This document shows, in pieces, positions 34,792 to 45,767 of a stretch of 64,000 bases of DNA. The DNA is from Anaeramoeba flamelloides. Its lineage: Eukaryota; Metamonada; Anaeramoebidae. The notes under the pieces were generated by a model, which was not told where the DNA came from, searched no databases, and saw only the letters and a list, made by a program, of their open reading frames with translations. Numbering within the stretch: position 1 is the stretch's first letter; the number at the start of each line of letters is the position of its first letter. The stretch is taken from NCBI GenBank assembly GCA_027625915.1, contig JANTQA010000023.1:23684001-23748000 (forward strand). Reading direction: 5' to 3'. A program made the translations under genes and the position numbers.

Positions 34792-36421
34792 ATGTCAACC
34801 CCATTTTGGGTAAAAACATTGTACCCTTACACTGCTGAAAGTGAAAATGAACTTGCTTTTGATGAAGGTGTTCATCTTCAAGTTCTTGACAATTCATCTG
34901 AGTGGTGGCTTGGTTCTTTAAACGACGAACAAGGCTATTTCCCAAGTAACAACATTTTTCAAAATAATTTTTTAATTTCTTTTATGATCCTTGTCTAATT
35001 ATTTTCTGATTTTTAAAATCACTACCATATCATTTATAGGCAATTTCGTGAAGATCGATCCAGATTGGGTAAATGTTTTACTTTTTTTTTTTTAGTTTTT
35101 TTTTTTTTTTTTTTTGTTAGCAATTTAGGTATTAATTTCTCTCTTTTTTTTTTTTTCTTTTTCATTTTCCAAAAATTTGATCTTGACAATGAAAAGTCGC
35201 CAAATAGTGAGAGTACAAACGAAAACACACAACAACTGGATCAAAACGAAGAAAAACTCGAACAAGAAGAACAAGAAGAACAACAGGAGGGACTAGAGGA
35301 AGAAACAGAAGAACAAAAAGGACAAAACATGGGAGGTGTTTCTATTGGGTTAAATTTCGGTGATATTTTGAGTGCAAGAAAAAATTTAGCAGGATCAAGC
35401 ACACCAAAAAAGACATTTGTCAGGCCTGAAAAAAAAGAAGAGCCAAAAGTTACTAATGAATTATTTGCAATGCTGAACCGAAGAAAACAAATAAATAAAG
35501 AAAAAAAACATGGACAAGGACAAGATGAAAAAAAAGAGGGTAAACAAAAAAATTAATAAACAATTGATTCTTTTTTTACTACATCTAATATTCTTTTATT
35601 CATTTAAATCGGTTTTCTTTTTCAAGTCGATTGATTTTTTCATGACTCAAATCTTACAATATTTTTTAAAAATTAAAAAAAAAACAAAAAAACACAATTG
35701 AAATTCCCTATTTAAAAGAACCCCAAACAACGAGTAGTAATAATATTGGTGGTGGAAGAGGAAGAGGGGTACCACCTAGAAGGGGAAGATCCCCAAGAGG
35801 AGGAACAGGTGGTAGAGGAACAAGACCAATTAGAGGGAGAGGAGGATCAGGAGGAAGAGGATCAAGACCAATTAGGGGAAGAGGAGGATCAGGAGGAAGA
35901 GGATCACCACCAATTAGAGGGAGAGGAGGATCAGGTGGAAGAGGAACAAGACCAACTCGAGGAAGGGGGACAGGAGGAACAGGTGGAAGAGGAACACGCC
36001 CAGTTAGAGGAAGAGGAACACGACCAGTTAGAGGAAGAGGAATTGGAAGAGGGGGTACCCCAGATATAGAAAGAGGAAGAGGAGGAATAAGAAAAGTACA
36101 AACAGTTGGAGACAATGTTTCAGAGATGAACAAAACAAAAAATACCGTAGAAAATGACTTGTTAAATCTTAAAAAAAATAGCAGTGTAAAAGACAAATTT
36201 GCAATGTTTAATAATCCAAATAAAACAAGTGTCAGACAAACAATAGCATTTACAGGAAGTATGATTTTTACAAACAATTTTTTTCTTTCTTTTTCTTTTT
36301 CTTTTTCATTTTTTTTTTTTTCTCTTTTTTTAAAAACAAAAACAATTATTTTTCTTTTTAACAAGAAAATAAAATTTTTGATAAACATGAAACAATTAAA
36401 AGTTCAGATGAAGAAACATAA
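34792..36421 (+). CDS. SH3 adaptor with acidic and RGG-repeat regions
   Basis: Five exons: 34792-34945, 35040-35068, 35197-35539, 35719-36258, 36366-36421; all phases agree and give 373 residues. Residues 5-60 are an SH3 domain (LYPYTAESENELAFDEG, EWWLGSLNDEQGYFPSNFV) with the ALYDY-type motif, the Trp pair and the final Pro. An intron splits the domain before SNFVK. Residues 65-105 are Glu/Gln-rich. Then GGVSIGLNFGDILSARKNLA and NELFAMLNRRKQ, short conserved-looking helices. Residues about 185-300 are Arg-Gly repeats in units like RGRGGSGGRGTRPI. The end has DKFAMFNNPNKTSVRQ. SH3 domains bind Pro-rich partners in cortical actin and endocytosis; RGG tracts bind RNA and are methylated. The acceptor of exon 3 (GAAAAG at 35191-35196) is the least certain junction. 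Confidence 0.75.
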
Positions 36422-36559
36422 AAAAAACACAACAAATAAAGAATTTACAGAATTACAGCAACCTTTAACAATAAATTTGGATATTACCTTATCTACAGTG
36501 ATACCAAATAACCCACTTGTACTTGAATTTAATGTTGTAATCCAATGAGTGAATGTTAG

Positions 36560-37540
36560 ATTCTTATTTCATATTCCAAAAGTTTGTATAATCTTACAAT
36601 TAGTCGAAAAGATCAAAATATCATTACAAACGATTAAAAGCAAAATTTGTGTTTCACAAATTAAGCTCATCTTGATCGTACTTTTGTGATAAAATTTATT
36701 TAATGTTAAATTTAAATTTAACAATAACCTTAACAAAAATTTAATTCCATGATCCAAATATTGAATCTCAGTGGATATATCAATGAAACGAGTTAATAGG
36801 GTTTTAACAGCATAAAAACAAGAAATAGTGTTCTTTAAATAAAATTTAGAAAAGTATTATCAAGATCTTATAAAATTAAATTTCATTTTTTTCAAACAAA
36901 AATGAGAAAAATTTTATTTTTTTGAATTTTCAGAAAATTCATTTTATTCACAAAATGTGTAATTATAACAAAATATTTGAAACAAAAGCATTTATGGGAT
37001 CAGTCCTCTACAACAACAAGGCAAAATTTTAAAATATGTTATTGGTGGTATTTTCTCATTATAAATTTTGTTGATGCCAAGTGTCAAAATAATTCTGATC
37101 GACTAAGAAACCCAAAAAAGAATATTTTTGAACAAGAATATCTTAATATAATAAAAAACCAAAACTATTTATTTCTAACCCAAAAATATTTAAGTTATCC
37201 TTCAAGTTCAATATTGTTAAAATTTAGAACGTTTACTAACTGCTTAAATAGATATTACTGTGTAATTAAAAAAAATTCAAATAAATTTTGCACTTTATGT
37301 TTAAAATATAAACAGAAGGAAATTATAGAAAATATTGATCATTTTTTATGGGTCTGTCCTTCCTATGAAAAAGAGAGATTAATATTTTATAACAAACTAA
37401 AAGAATTAAATTTTAATGAAATAATTTTAAACTGTGACAGTTCAAGACTATTTTCATTAATTAACAATCGTGGAATCTATGATTTTACGCTTAAATTTAT
37501 GAAAGGAAATTCAAGTATAAGGATACTTAGAGTGTAAATT
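36560..37540 (+). mobile_element. LINE (non-LTR retrotransposon) 3' fragment
   Basis: An open stretch of 186 codons at 36977-37537 holds KFCTLCLKYKQKEIIENIDH then FLWVCPSYEKERL, the Cys/His zinc-binding signature that follows RT in many LINEs. The sequence just upstream (36.56-36.95 kb) looks like a decayed continuation. RT and endonuclease parts are absent, so this is a 5'-truncated copy, the usual result of incomplete reverse transcription. It resembles the 3' part of the LINE at 3.5-4.8 kb (CNLCRKYF...IHHFF) in motif and position. Confidence 0.65.
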
Positions 37541-40500
37541 ACACTTCTTTCTCAATAAAAAAAAATAAAAAAGATTATTTTTTTTGTTAGATCAATTTTT
37601 TTTTTTTTTATTTTTTCTGAAAAAGAAAAAAATTAAATTCATTTTATTTCTCACATTATAAAAAATTTTTTACCTTTTTTATTACTATTTCCATCATTAT
37701 TATACAATTACACGTCTTTGTTGCCTGGAATATTAATCTAGAGAATTTTTTTTTTCTTTTTTGAGATAATTCTTTTGGTTAACCAAAAAAAAATGATTTT
37801 ATCAACCAATTGAAAAATAATTGTATTTTTTTTAAGAAGGATAGTTATAATCATTAAAGTTTTCAAGTCATTTAAAAATTTTTACGAAGAAATTGTGTTT
37901 TTGTTCAAAGATAAAATTCGATTTTTGAAAATAAAATTTTCTTGAAGATATTTGGGAATTATGTGATTTTGTTCTCAAAATTCAAAATCAATTTTTTTCT
38001 AACAAAAATGATTTAAATTGTTATAAGGATTCCTGTAAATATGACCAAACAAATTGTTAAAAAATTTTTTTGCAATTTTTTGGAAACCAGAAAAAAACTT
38101 TTTCAAACCTTAAAGAATAAAAAAAAATTGCTTAATAGATCTCAATTTACTTGATAAACTTTTGTCAAAATTCTATTAAATAAACATTTATTAAATCACC
38201 TATACTTCAATTAGTTTTATTGGCTGAGATTTGTATTCAAATATTAATTATTAAAAATAATAACAAAATAAAAAACAATTATTAATATCTCAATAATACC
38301 TATTTGATGCTATTAAAATTATATAAATAATAATTGTCCTTAATCCAAATACTTCTTCTTCTTCTTTTTTTTTTAATTTGAATGAAAGGAGATGATGGAG
38401 TTTACTTTTAATAGTTTTGTAAATTTCGATACCTAAACAATCTACAGACAATTACTATTTTGTTAAAAAGGCATGAATTCTTATTTTAAAATACAAAATA
38501 ATAATCTGAAAAATATAGAAAACTAAATTAAGTTTCAAATATTTCTAATGACTGTGTCTATTTAAGACACTCTTTGAATTTGAAGTTACAAATTTAGTCA
38601 CTTCAAGATTCTCTCATTACAAGATTAAATGATTCTTTCATTGAACCCTGAACAGTAACAATAAATAATCTGAAAATTATGTCACCACCAACAAGAATGT
38701 TATAGATTTTAAAATATTTACTTTTATTTGATTTTTAAAATAAAATCATTATCGATCAATACTTTATATGTTAAATTAATTGCAGATTAAATTAATAATA
38801 AATACACATAAAAAAATTTAAAAAAAAAATAACTTGAAATTAATTCCAAAAAGAAAATAGAAATTTTATTTGTCTATTCTTAAATGATCAAGAGGGTTCA
38901 GCCTTCCCTATGCTTTGATGAATTTTTCTGAATAAAATTTTGCTATTGTCATAGTTTTTTTTTAAGAATAAAAAAGGATTTTCTTCTTTCAGCAAAATTT
39001 TGGGAAAATTGAAAACCAAGTATAAAATTTCTTTATGTTTAAATAATAATTAAAAAAAGTATAAATCTTGATAAATTAATTTAATTTTTATATTCAAGGT
39101 CGAATATATTGAGAAATCCTTTAATAAAATCAAAATACTTCAGTGGTACAAATTGACATACATATAATTTATTAAACTTTATTGAAATGTTTATTTTGTT
39201 GTTTTTAGATTATATAATAAGAAGATTTTTATAAAAAATTCTTTGAACTCGTAATTAATGTTCCTTTTGAATAATTATTGTGATAAATTGAATGTAGAAA
39301 TGGCTAAAGTATCCAAGCAAGTTTGAAAAATTTGCTTCATTCACAAAAAAAAAAATTAACAAAAGAAATTCTGAAATGTAAAAATTCACATATTTCAATA
39401 GAAAATCTAGAATGAAACTTATTTTACTCTAACATTTTTGTGAATGGAATTAATTAAAGGATTAAAAATTTCTATTTTAGCAGAAAACAAGAACATACAC
39501 CATTTATCAATATAAGCAATTTCGAAAAAATAGTGGCAAATTTATTTGAAAATATCTTTATTAAACTCCAATATCAAAAACCTTTTAAAGATACACAATG
39601 GTTATTTATCATTTATTGATTCTTAATAATAATCCAATTTGCTTTTTAGTGTGACATTACATAAATAAAAGATATAAAAATTCCGATCTCAATTTTATCT
39701 GAATATTTTTTCGGTGTTAAAATTGGTGTTTATTATTTTCTTTTTGATCGAAAAAATCGTTTTCCAAAAGAGGTCTAATCTTGTCAAATTTTCCAATAGA
39801 AAGAAAAACATATAAATGTATTTTATTTTTGATAAAAATTGTTTGTGTCTTTACCATATTTCCGGTTTTTTTATTCTAATTGGCTGTACATTGTTTTCTC
39901 CAAAAAAAAAGTGCGTAATTTTTTTTTTTATTTTTTGCAAATGTTTTGATCAACATATTTTGAAATAAATACCATTAGACATTGATTCAATCAATATTAA
40001 TATTTCAATAAATTTGATATTTTTAATTACAAATAGAACCACTAAAAAGATGAAAAATTTATGAAATGTCAAACTAAATACCCCACTTTTTTTAAAAAAT
40101 ACCTTAAAATAAATTTATAATAGTTATTAAATTCACAACTATTTTCCAATAATTTTAGACAAAGTAATAAATCGAGAAATGTTATTCCAAAATATTTAAT
40201 CAATTTTTATTATTATTATTTTTTTTTTAAAAAAAGAAAAATTAAAATAATACTGAATCAAAATGGGATAGATAGATACCAAAGATAAGATATTTTTTTA
40301 TTTTAAATATATGATCAATAAAATAGTGTTTGAAAACAATTATTTTTTTTTTTCATTTTGAAATATCTTCTAATTATTCGAAAAGAACTTATTTTAGATC
40401 TTTGCAATTTTTTTTCAATATTAACTTTAACAAGAAATATTTGGATTGTAAATTGACTATTATAAAAAAATAAAATCCTAATTTATATTTGATTAAAAAA

Positions 40501-42011
40501 AACATAAGAAAATCCAAAAAGTTATACATAATACATATTTGTTCTCAAATTAATCCCTTTCCTAAAATAAATGTTTAAAATTATTTATAGCTAGCTATTA
40601 ATGAATTTTGTTTCAAAAAGTTAAAAAATATTTCAATCCTTTCTCAAGATCAACATTTAAGTGGAAGAAGTTTTTCATAAAATAATCTAAAAATATTACA
40701 AATCTTTATTTTATTTATACCTAAATGTTTAAAAAAAAAATAAAAAATAAAAGGAATAAAATACCCACAACAAAAAATTAACTGAATTAAACAAAATATT
40801 ATATATTTACTTTGTTACTTTAAATAATAATTAAATTTGAGATCAAAAAAAAAAATTAATAGTTTAATTTTTTAGTTTTATTCTTTGAATAAACTTTAAA
40901 ATAAATCACCAATTGTTATTATTAAAAATATTTTTATTGTTCTTAATGAATCAAGTACTATTGTTTTCCGAACATTAAAATTTTCAAATATTCTATGAAA
41001 AAAAAACTTTGATTATTTAATGTTTAGCTATCACCAATTCATCATAGTTTCAAGATAATTTTTTTTTTTTTTTTTACCTAGATCTAGACAAAATTATTTT
41101 TCTCAAATTACTTGCTATGTTTAAGGAATCTTCATATTTTATGACCAATGAATATCACTTTTATGACTAACAACAAAGTTTTTGACATAAAAGAATGTTG
41201 AGTCAATAGTTCTTGTTATATTTAAAATTTATTTTATTATTTTTTTTCAAAAATTTTGTCATTTTGCACAACCCTTTTTACTAACCAAATTCGAAATTTC
41301 CACTAAAAAGGTTGAAAAAGAATTTTTTTCCCTGGTTCAGTTCTATCCAAATTATTTTATAATCACATACAGTTTCCTTTAAGTGTGTCAATATACTTGA
41401 AAAATAAATTTTGAAACTAAGTGAAGTAATATATCAAAAAAAATCGATTTTAAAAATGCCTTGTTTTGTTTGGGAATTTCTTAAAAAGTTTTTAGATCAA
41501 TAAATATTGTATTTGAAATTCCCTAAAAATCTTAAAATTCGCAATATTTTCATTTTTTTTTAATTCGCATTTTTATAAATCATCTCTATGGGTTTAGTTA
41601 TTATATATCAATTCCTACAGAACTTAAAATATGAATAATCCTTAATTAATTTCTAAACATGTATATATCTAAAAAAAAAAAAGGGGGGGGGGGAAAGTAA
41701 TTAAGGAATAATTAAAAAATAATTCATAATTTATACGAACATATTTTCAATTGAAAAATTACAAGAAAAAATACTATTCAAGCATTTATTCAATTTAAAT
41801 TATTTATTTTTGAATGAAAAATAAATATAAATTTTCAAAATTTGCTCTTTTAAAATTACAAAAAAACTAAAAGCTTTAAATATTGTACGAAATTGAAAAC
41901 ATAAATAATAAAAAATTACAAACTATTTAATAAAAATTTTGGATTATTATACAAAATTTGTTTTTTTTTTGATTTTTTTTTTTTTTTTGAATTAATTATT
42001 AAACACAATAG
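37541..42011. other. 4.5 kb without genes
   Basis: No convincing exon. A stretch near 39.45-39.65 kb could be another LINE vestige (NIHHLS, then PFKDTQWLF) but is too weak to list. A run of 11 G at about 41683-41693 stands out in this base composition. The missing 5' exon of the next gene should lie here but was not found. Confidence 0.45.
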
Positions 42012-43474
42012 CTAACACTAAAAGTGAAAATTCATTAGGAAGAGGATCGACACGGGGAGGGAGAGGTATAAGAGCGAGAGGAGGGAGAGGGAGAGGAGGG
42101 AGAGGGAGAGGAGGGAGAGGAAGGATGATGAGAGGTGGAGGGGGTGGAGGAGGAAGAGGAGGTACTAACAAACCAAGGCCATTAACCTCTGCTTTCAGTG
42201 CAAATAAAAATTTAATTGCAGGATTATTTCAAGGGCCAATGAATCCTTTAATGAAAGGAGGAAAACCAAAACCAAAAAAAGATCCAGATATTATTGAAGT
42301 TAAAACAGAAACAAAAGATATTCAATCAGAAAATATTAAACAAGAAAACCAAAAAAGAGAATTAAGTGTTGAGAAAATACTGGAAAATAAAATTGTTGAA
42401 AATGAAAATGAAATAATATTGATTTGTACTTTTGATTATGAACCACAAGGAGAAGGCGAAATAAAGCTAACTGTGGGTGATAAAATTAAATTTTCACAGT
42501 TTGAAGGAGAAGGATGGTCTCTTGGTACGATAATCGGAACAGATACATCGGGATATTTCCCAAATGAATATGTCGAAGAAGCGCCTAAAGAAACTGTAAT
42601 TGTTCAACAAAAAATTGAAGAAAACACACAAAGAACAACAAGACTAAAAACAGTAAGAAGAGCCAGACCTGGTAGAAAAAAACGAAGGCCCACTTCAAGA
42701 AGAACTGAAAGAAAAACAACACAACTTAAAACAACAACAAACGAAACAAAAGATGAAGAAAATGAAAAACCTCCAAAAATTCCACAATTACCCAATCGAA
42801 CTAGAAGGTCATCCCCATTGAGAAACAACACAGAAAAAGATGAAGAAACAACAACAACAACAACAACAACAACAAAAACCCAAGATAGTCAAGAAATTAA
42901 TAAGACCAGTACACCAAAAAGAAAAATCGAAACACCAAAACGAAAAATCGAAACACCAAAAAAAACTGAACCTATCGAATCCAATATTTCAAACGAAATA
43001 AAGAAGCAAATTCAACCTAGAAGAACAGTATCACCAAAAAGAACAACAGAAACTAAAATAGAAACACCAAAAAATACTGAAACAAAAACAAAAATGGAAA
43101 TACCAAAAAAAGAAACAAAGGAATCTAAAACTACTATTCCTCCCCGTAAAACAAAAACAGAGACCAAAAAAGAAACCTTCACCAAAAAAGAAAACAAACC
43201 AAAAACAGAAGAAAAGACAATAGGTAAATTAAGGCCTATCACAGGAAATTCTGATTCTGTAATGGTAGTTATCTCAAATGGATTTATTAGTGAAATCAAA
43301 AATCTTCCTATGGGCACATCAGGAATTGTATTTGCGCCATCAGAGGAGGCTGCAAAGAAAAGAAGTCAATCAAATAAAAAATCTCTTGTTTTAGTGATCA
43401 ATTTCCAAAATGGTATTTTGGGAACTTTATGGAATAGATCAACACAAGTTCCATACCAATCTAAATTTAATTAA
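42012..43474 (+). CDS. RGG-repeat and SH3 protein, 5' end missing
   Basis: A long exon starts after a poly-T tract and ACACAATAG; its frame is open from 42012 and already encodes NTKSENSLGRGSTRGGRG, so the ATG at 42125 is probably internal. From that ATG the protein has 449 residues. It starts with Arg-Gly repeats (RGGRGRGGRGRM). An SH3 domain lies at about 98-157 (CTFDYEPQGEGEIKLTVGD, EGWSLGTI, GYFPNEYV). Residues about 165-385 are Lys/Thr/Glu-rich with TPKRKIE repeats. The last 65 residues are folded-looking (MVVISNGFISEIKNLPMG, KKSLVLVINFQNGIL). Role as for the SH3 gene at 34.8 kb: probable adaptor in the actin cortex or RNA granules. The phase-1 acceptor at 42011 means at least one upstream exon, which I could not locate. 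Confidence 0.7.
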
Positions 43475-43825
43475 GAAGTTTAAAGAACTTTTTTATTTTA
43501 TTTATTTTTTTTTTTTTTTATGTTTTGTTTTTTATTTCTTTCTTTTGTTCTTTCCTTCTTTATTAATTCTTTTTTAATTCACAGAAACAAGAGTTCAATA
43601 AAATTTAATTGTTATTTCTTTTCATTTTTTTTTTTTAATTTTTGTGTAGATCTTGTTTTTAATGTATAATTATTTAATTTAAAAAAATAAATTTATTTAT
43701 TTTTATTTTCTTAGAGAATAGAGTAAATAAAGAAAATTTATCAAATAAAAAAAGAGAAGAAGAAAATATATATATATATATAAAATAATATTATTATTTT
43801 TATGACCAAATAGAGACTAACCGCT
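43475..43825. other. 3' flank, nothing recognised
   Basis: Poly-T and T-rich sequence; a short (TA)n run at about 43767-43784. The stretch 43720-43790 resembles 3570-3640 upstream of the LINE hairpins. Confidence 0.45.
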
Positions 43826-44085
43826 CTCGTTAGTTTTTCCAGGGTTTGAAAGAATTTGGTAAAATCCTTGATTTTACTAAATTCTTTCTAATTCTGGAAA
43901 ACCTAGACATGTCCCCACAATCAAGAGGACACACACCCGATAAAAAGATTATAGATAAAAATTTCACAATCCATGATTAATAATTGACATTCCACTGTCG
44001 TTAGGTTTTTTTTTAATTTAAAAAAATGGAGTAAAATCTTTGATTTAACTCAATTCTTTTGAATTAAAAAAAACTAGACATGATT
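43826..44085. repeat. Family D hairpins, two of type 1
   Basis: Hairpins at about 43838-43908 (GTTTTTCCAGG, GGTAAAATC, GATTTTACT, TCTGGAAAAC) and about 44003-44080. The linker ATAAAAATTTCACAATCC then ATTGACATTCCAC matches one at about 3730-3775 in the LINE, so these hairpins travel with LINE-derived sequence. Confidence 0.6.
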
Positions 44086-45588
44086 CCGAAGAGTGGGGTA
44101 CTAGGTGCCCGAATTTAAATATTTTTAACTATTTTAAGTATTTTTTGTTTTCACTTTATTTTTATTATTTTTTCTTTATTACCTTAAGTTTTCTAACCAT
44201 AAGAGCTTTGAAAAAAAATCTGGACAAGTACAATAAATTTTATAATTTTGATTAGTCATGTTGAAGAGTTTCAGTGTATTTTTTCTAAGAATAACTTTTT
44301 CCTATAGTTTCTTATCTAGAATTTTCGAAATTTTTTTTTCCACTTAATTCTGATAAATTATACCTTTCAATCTACCAAATGAAATGATTTATATTTTCAT
44401 AATATTGGGTGCAATAATCAAATTTTTTACATTTTTCTTTTTTATTTAAATGTGTTATATTCAGATTTTTTTTTTTTTTTAATACATATGAGTATCTGGT
44501 TAGTCCTTTTGTAAAAGTTCTAAATTTGAGGAATGTAGTACTTGATTTAAATTTTAGATAATTTTTTTTTTAAAATAAAGTTTTCATTTTGATAATTTTG
44601 TAGTTTTCTTTTTCTTTTCCGACTTTGATTTTTTTTCAAATTATTTAGATATTCATTTTTTATTTTTTTTTTTAAATCATTAAAATACTCTATTTTCCAA
44701 ATATTTATTTCTTTATTGGGTTTATAATAGAAATTAATAAGTTTTATTAGTTTCTTGTATTATCTTTTCTGAAGTTTTGGAGTAAATTTCCATTTTACTA
44801 GGTTGACATGTTTTAATAGGTAGTAGATTGATTTCATTTCGATACTCGAAGACTGGAGTAAAAAATAAATTCATTTAAGACTTATTATTAAAATCTTAGA
44901 TCAAAAAAATATTCTTAAAATCATTCTTGGTAGTTAGTTATATTTAAACCTTTTAACCTTTTTTTTTTACAAGAATATCATTGAATTTATCTTTTATATA
45001 TTAAATTTGGAAAAAAATTGATAACCAATTATCAAAAAACCAACATGTAAAAGTTAAAATAATAATCAAGATAATTCTATCTCCTGAGAAAGTAATTTAA
45101 TTGAAAAATTGAACATCAATATATGATAAACATTTTTATAAAATAATGTAAATCAATGGATTAAAAATAGTAATTAACGATTCAAAAAAAAAATTCATTT
45201 TTAAATAAAAAGAATATAATTATCTTAAAGTAATTCTAAATATTTTGTCGTTTTTTGAATAAAAAAAAAAAAAAAAATCATATTTAATAATTAATTTTTG
45301 ATCAAACACATTAAAAAAAGAAAAAACAAGAGAAAATTAATTATTATTAATAGTATTTAAAGGATAAATGTTATTAAAAAAACAAACTTTGACAATTTTT
45401 TCCAACAATTTTTTAGAATTAACTTTTTTATAAATCTCCTTAATAATATTCCATAATAGGCTATTGAGGTGAATTATTTTTTAACAACTAATAGTTTATT
45501 TTTATAAATTAATTTTTAGTAAAGAGTTGAGAAAAAAAAGGAATTAAAATAAAAATGTTTGAAAATTTTCAATTTTTTTGCTTTTAAG
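44086..45588. other. Intergenic, nothing recognised
   Basis: AT-rich; no exon or repeat end seen. Confidence 0.45.
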
Positions 45589-45712
45589 GTGCTTTGCAAA
45601 TAATTTTCCATTTCCACAAGAATGTAACGGATTGACATCTCCCTGTTATCTTGAAGAAACTGTTTACAATGGCGCCAATAGAAAACCCAGTCTGCATTTT
45701 CTTATAAACTAA
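45589..45712 (+). CDS. Orphan Cys-containing terminal exon candidate
   Basis: After a T-rich tract and CTTTTAAG the sequence opens for 40 codons: CFANNFPFPQECNGLTSPCY, LEETVYNGANRKPSLHFLIN, then TAA. It is far less AT-rich than its flanks. Its three Cys suggest a secreted or metal-binding segment, but no other exon was found. It ends 55 bases from the 3' end of the CH-PH gene on the other strand. Confidence 0.3.
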
Positions 45713-45767
45713 GTTACTACCCATTCAAACATCCTTTGATCATTAGTACCTGCATTAAAAATATTAA

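Noticed and set aside
35746-36069. Glu/Gln-rich plus-strand frame
   Set aside because: A shifted frame of the same RGG repeat; the RGG frame joins neighbouring exons in phase and this one does not.
35708-36388. 226-residue Pro/Leu-rich frame on the minus strand
   Set aside because: It is the antisense of the Arg-Gly repeat exon; GGA/AGA codons read backwards give Pro/Leu.
39440-39660. Possible third LINE fragment
   Set aside because: Only NIHHLS and DTQWLF resemble LINE motifs; too weak to list as a feature.
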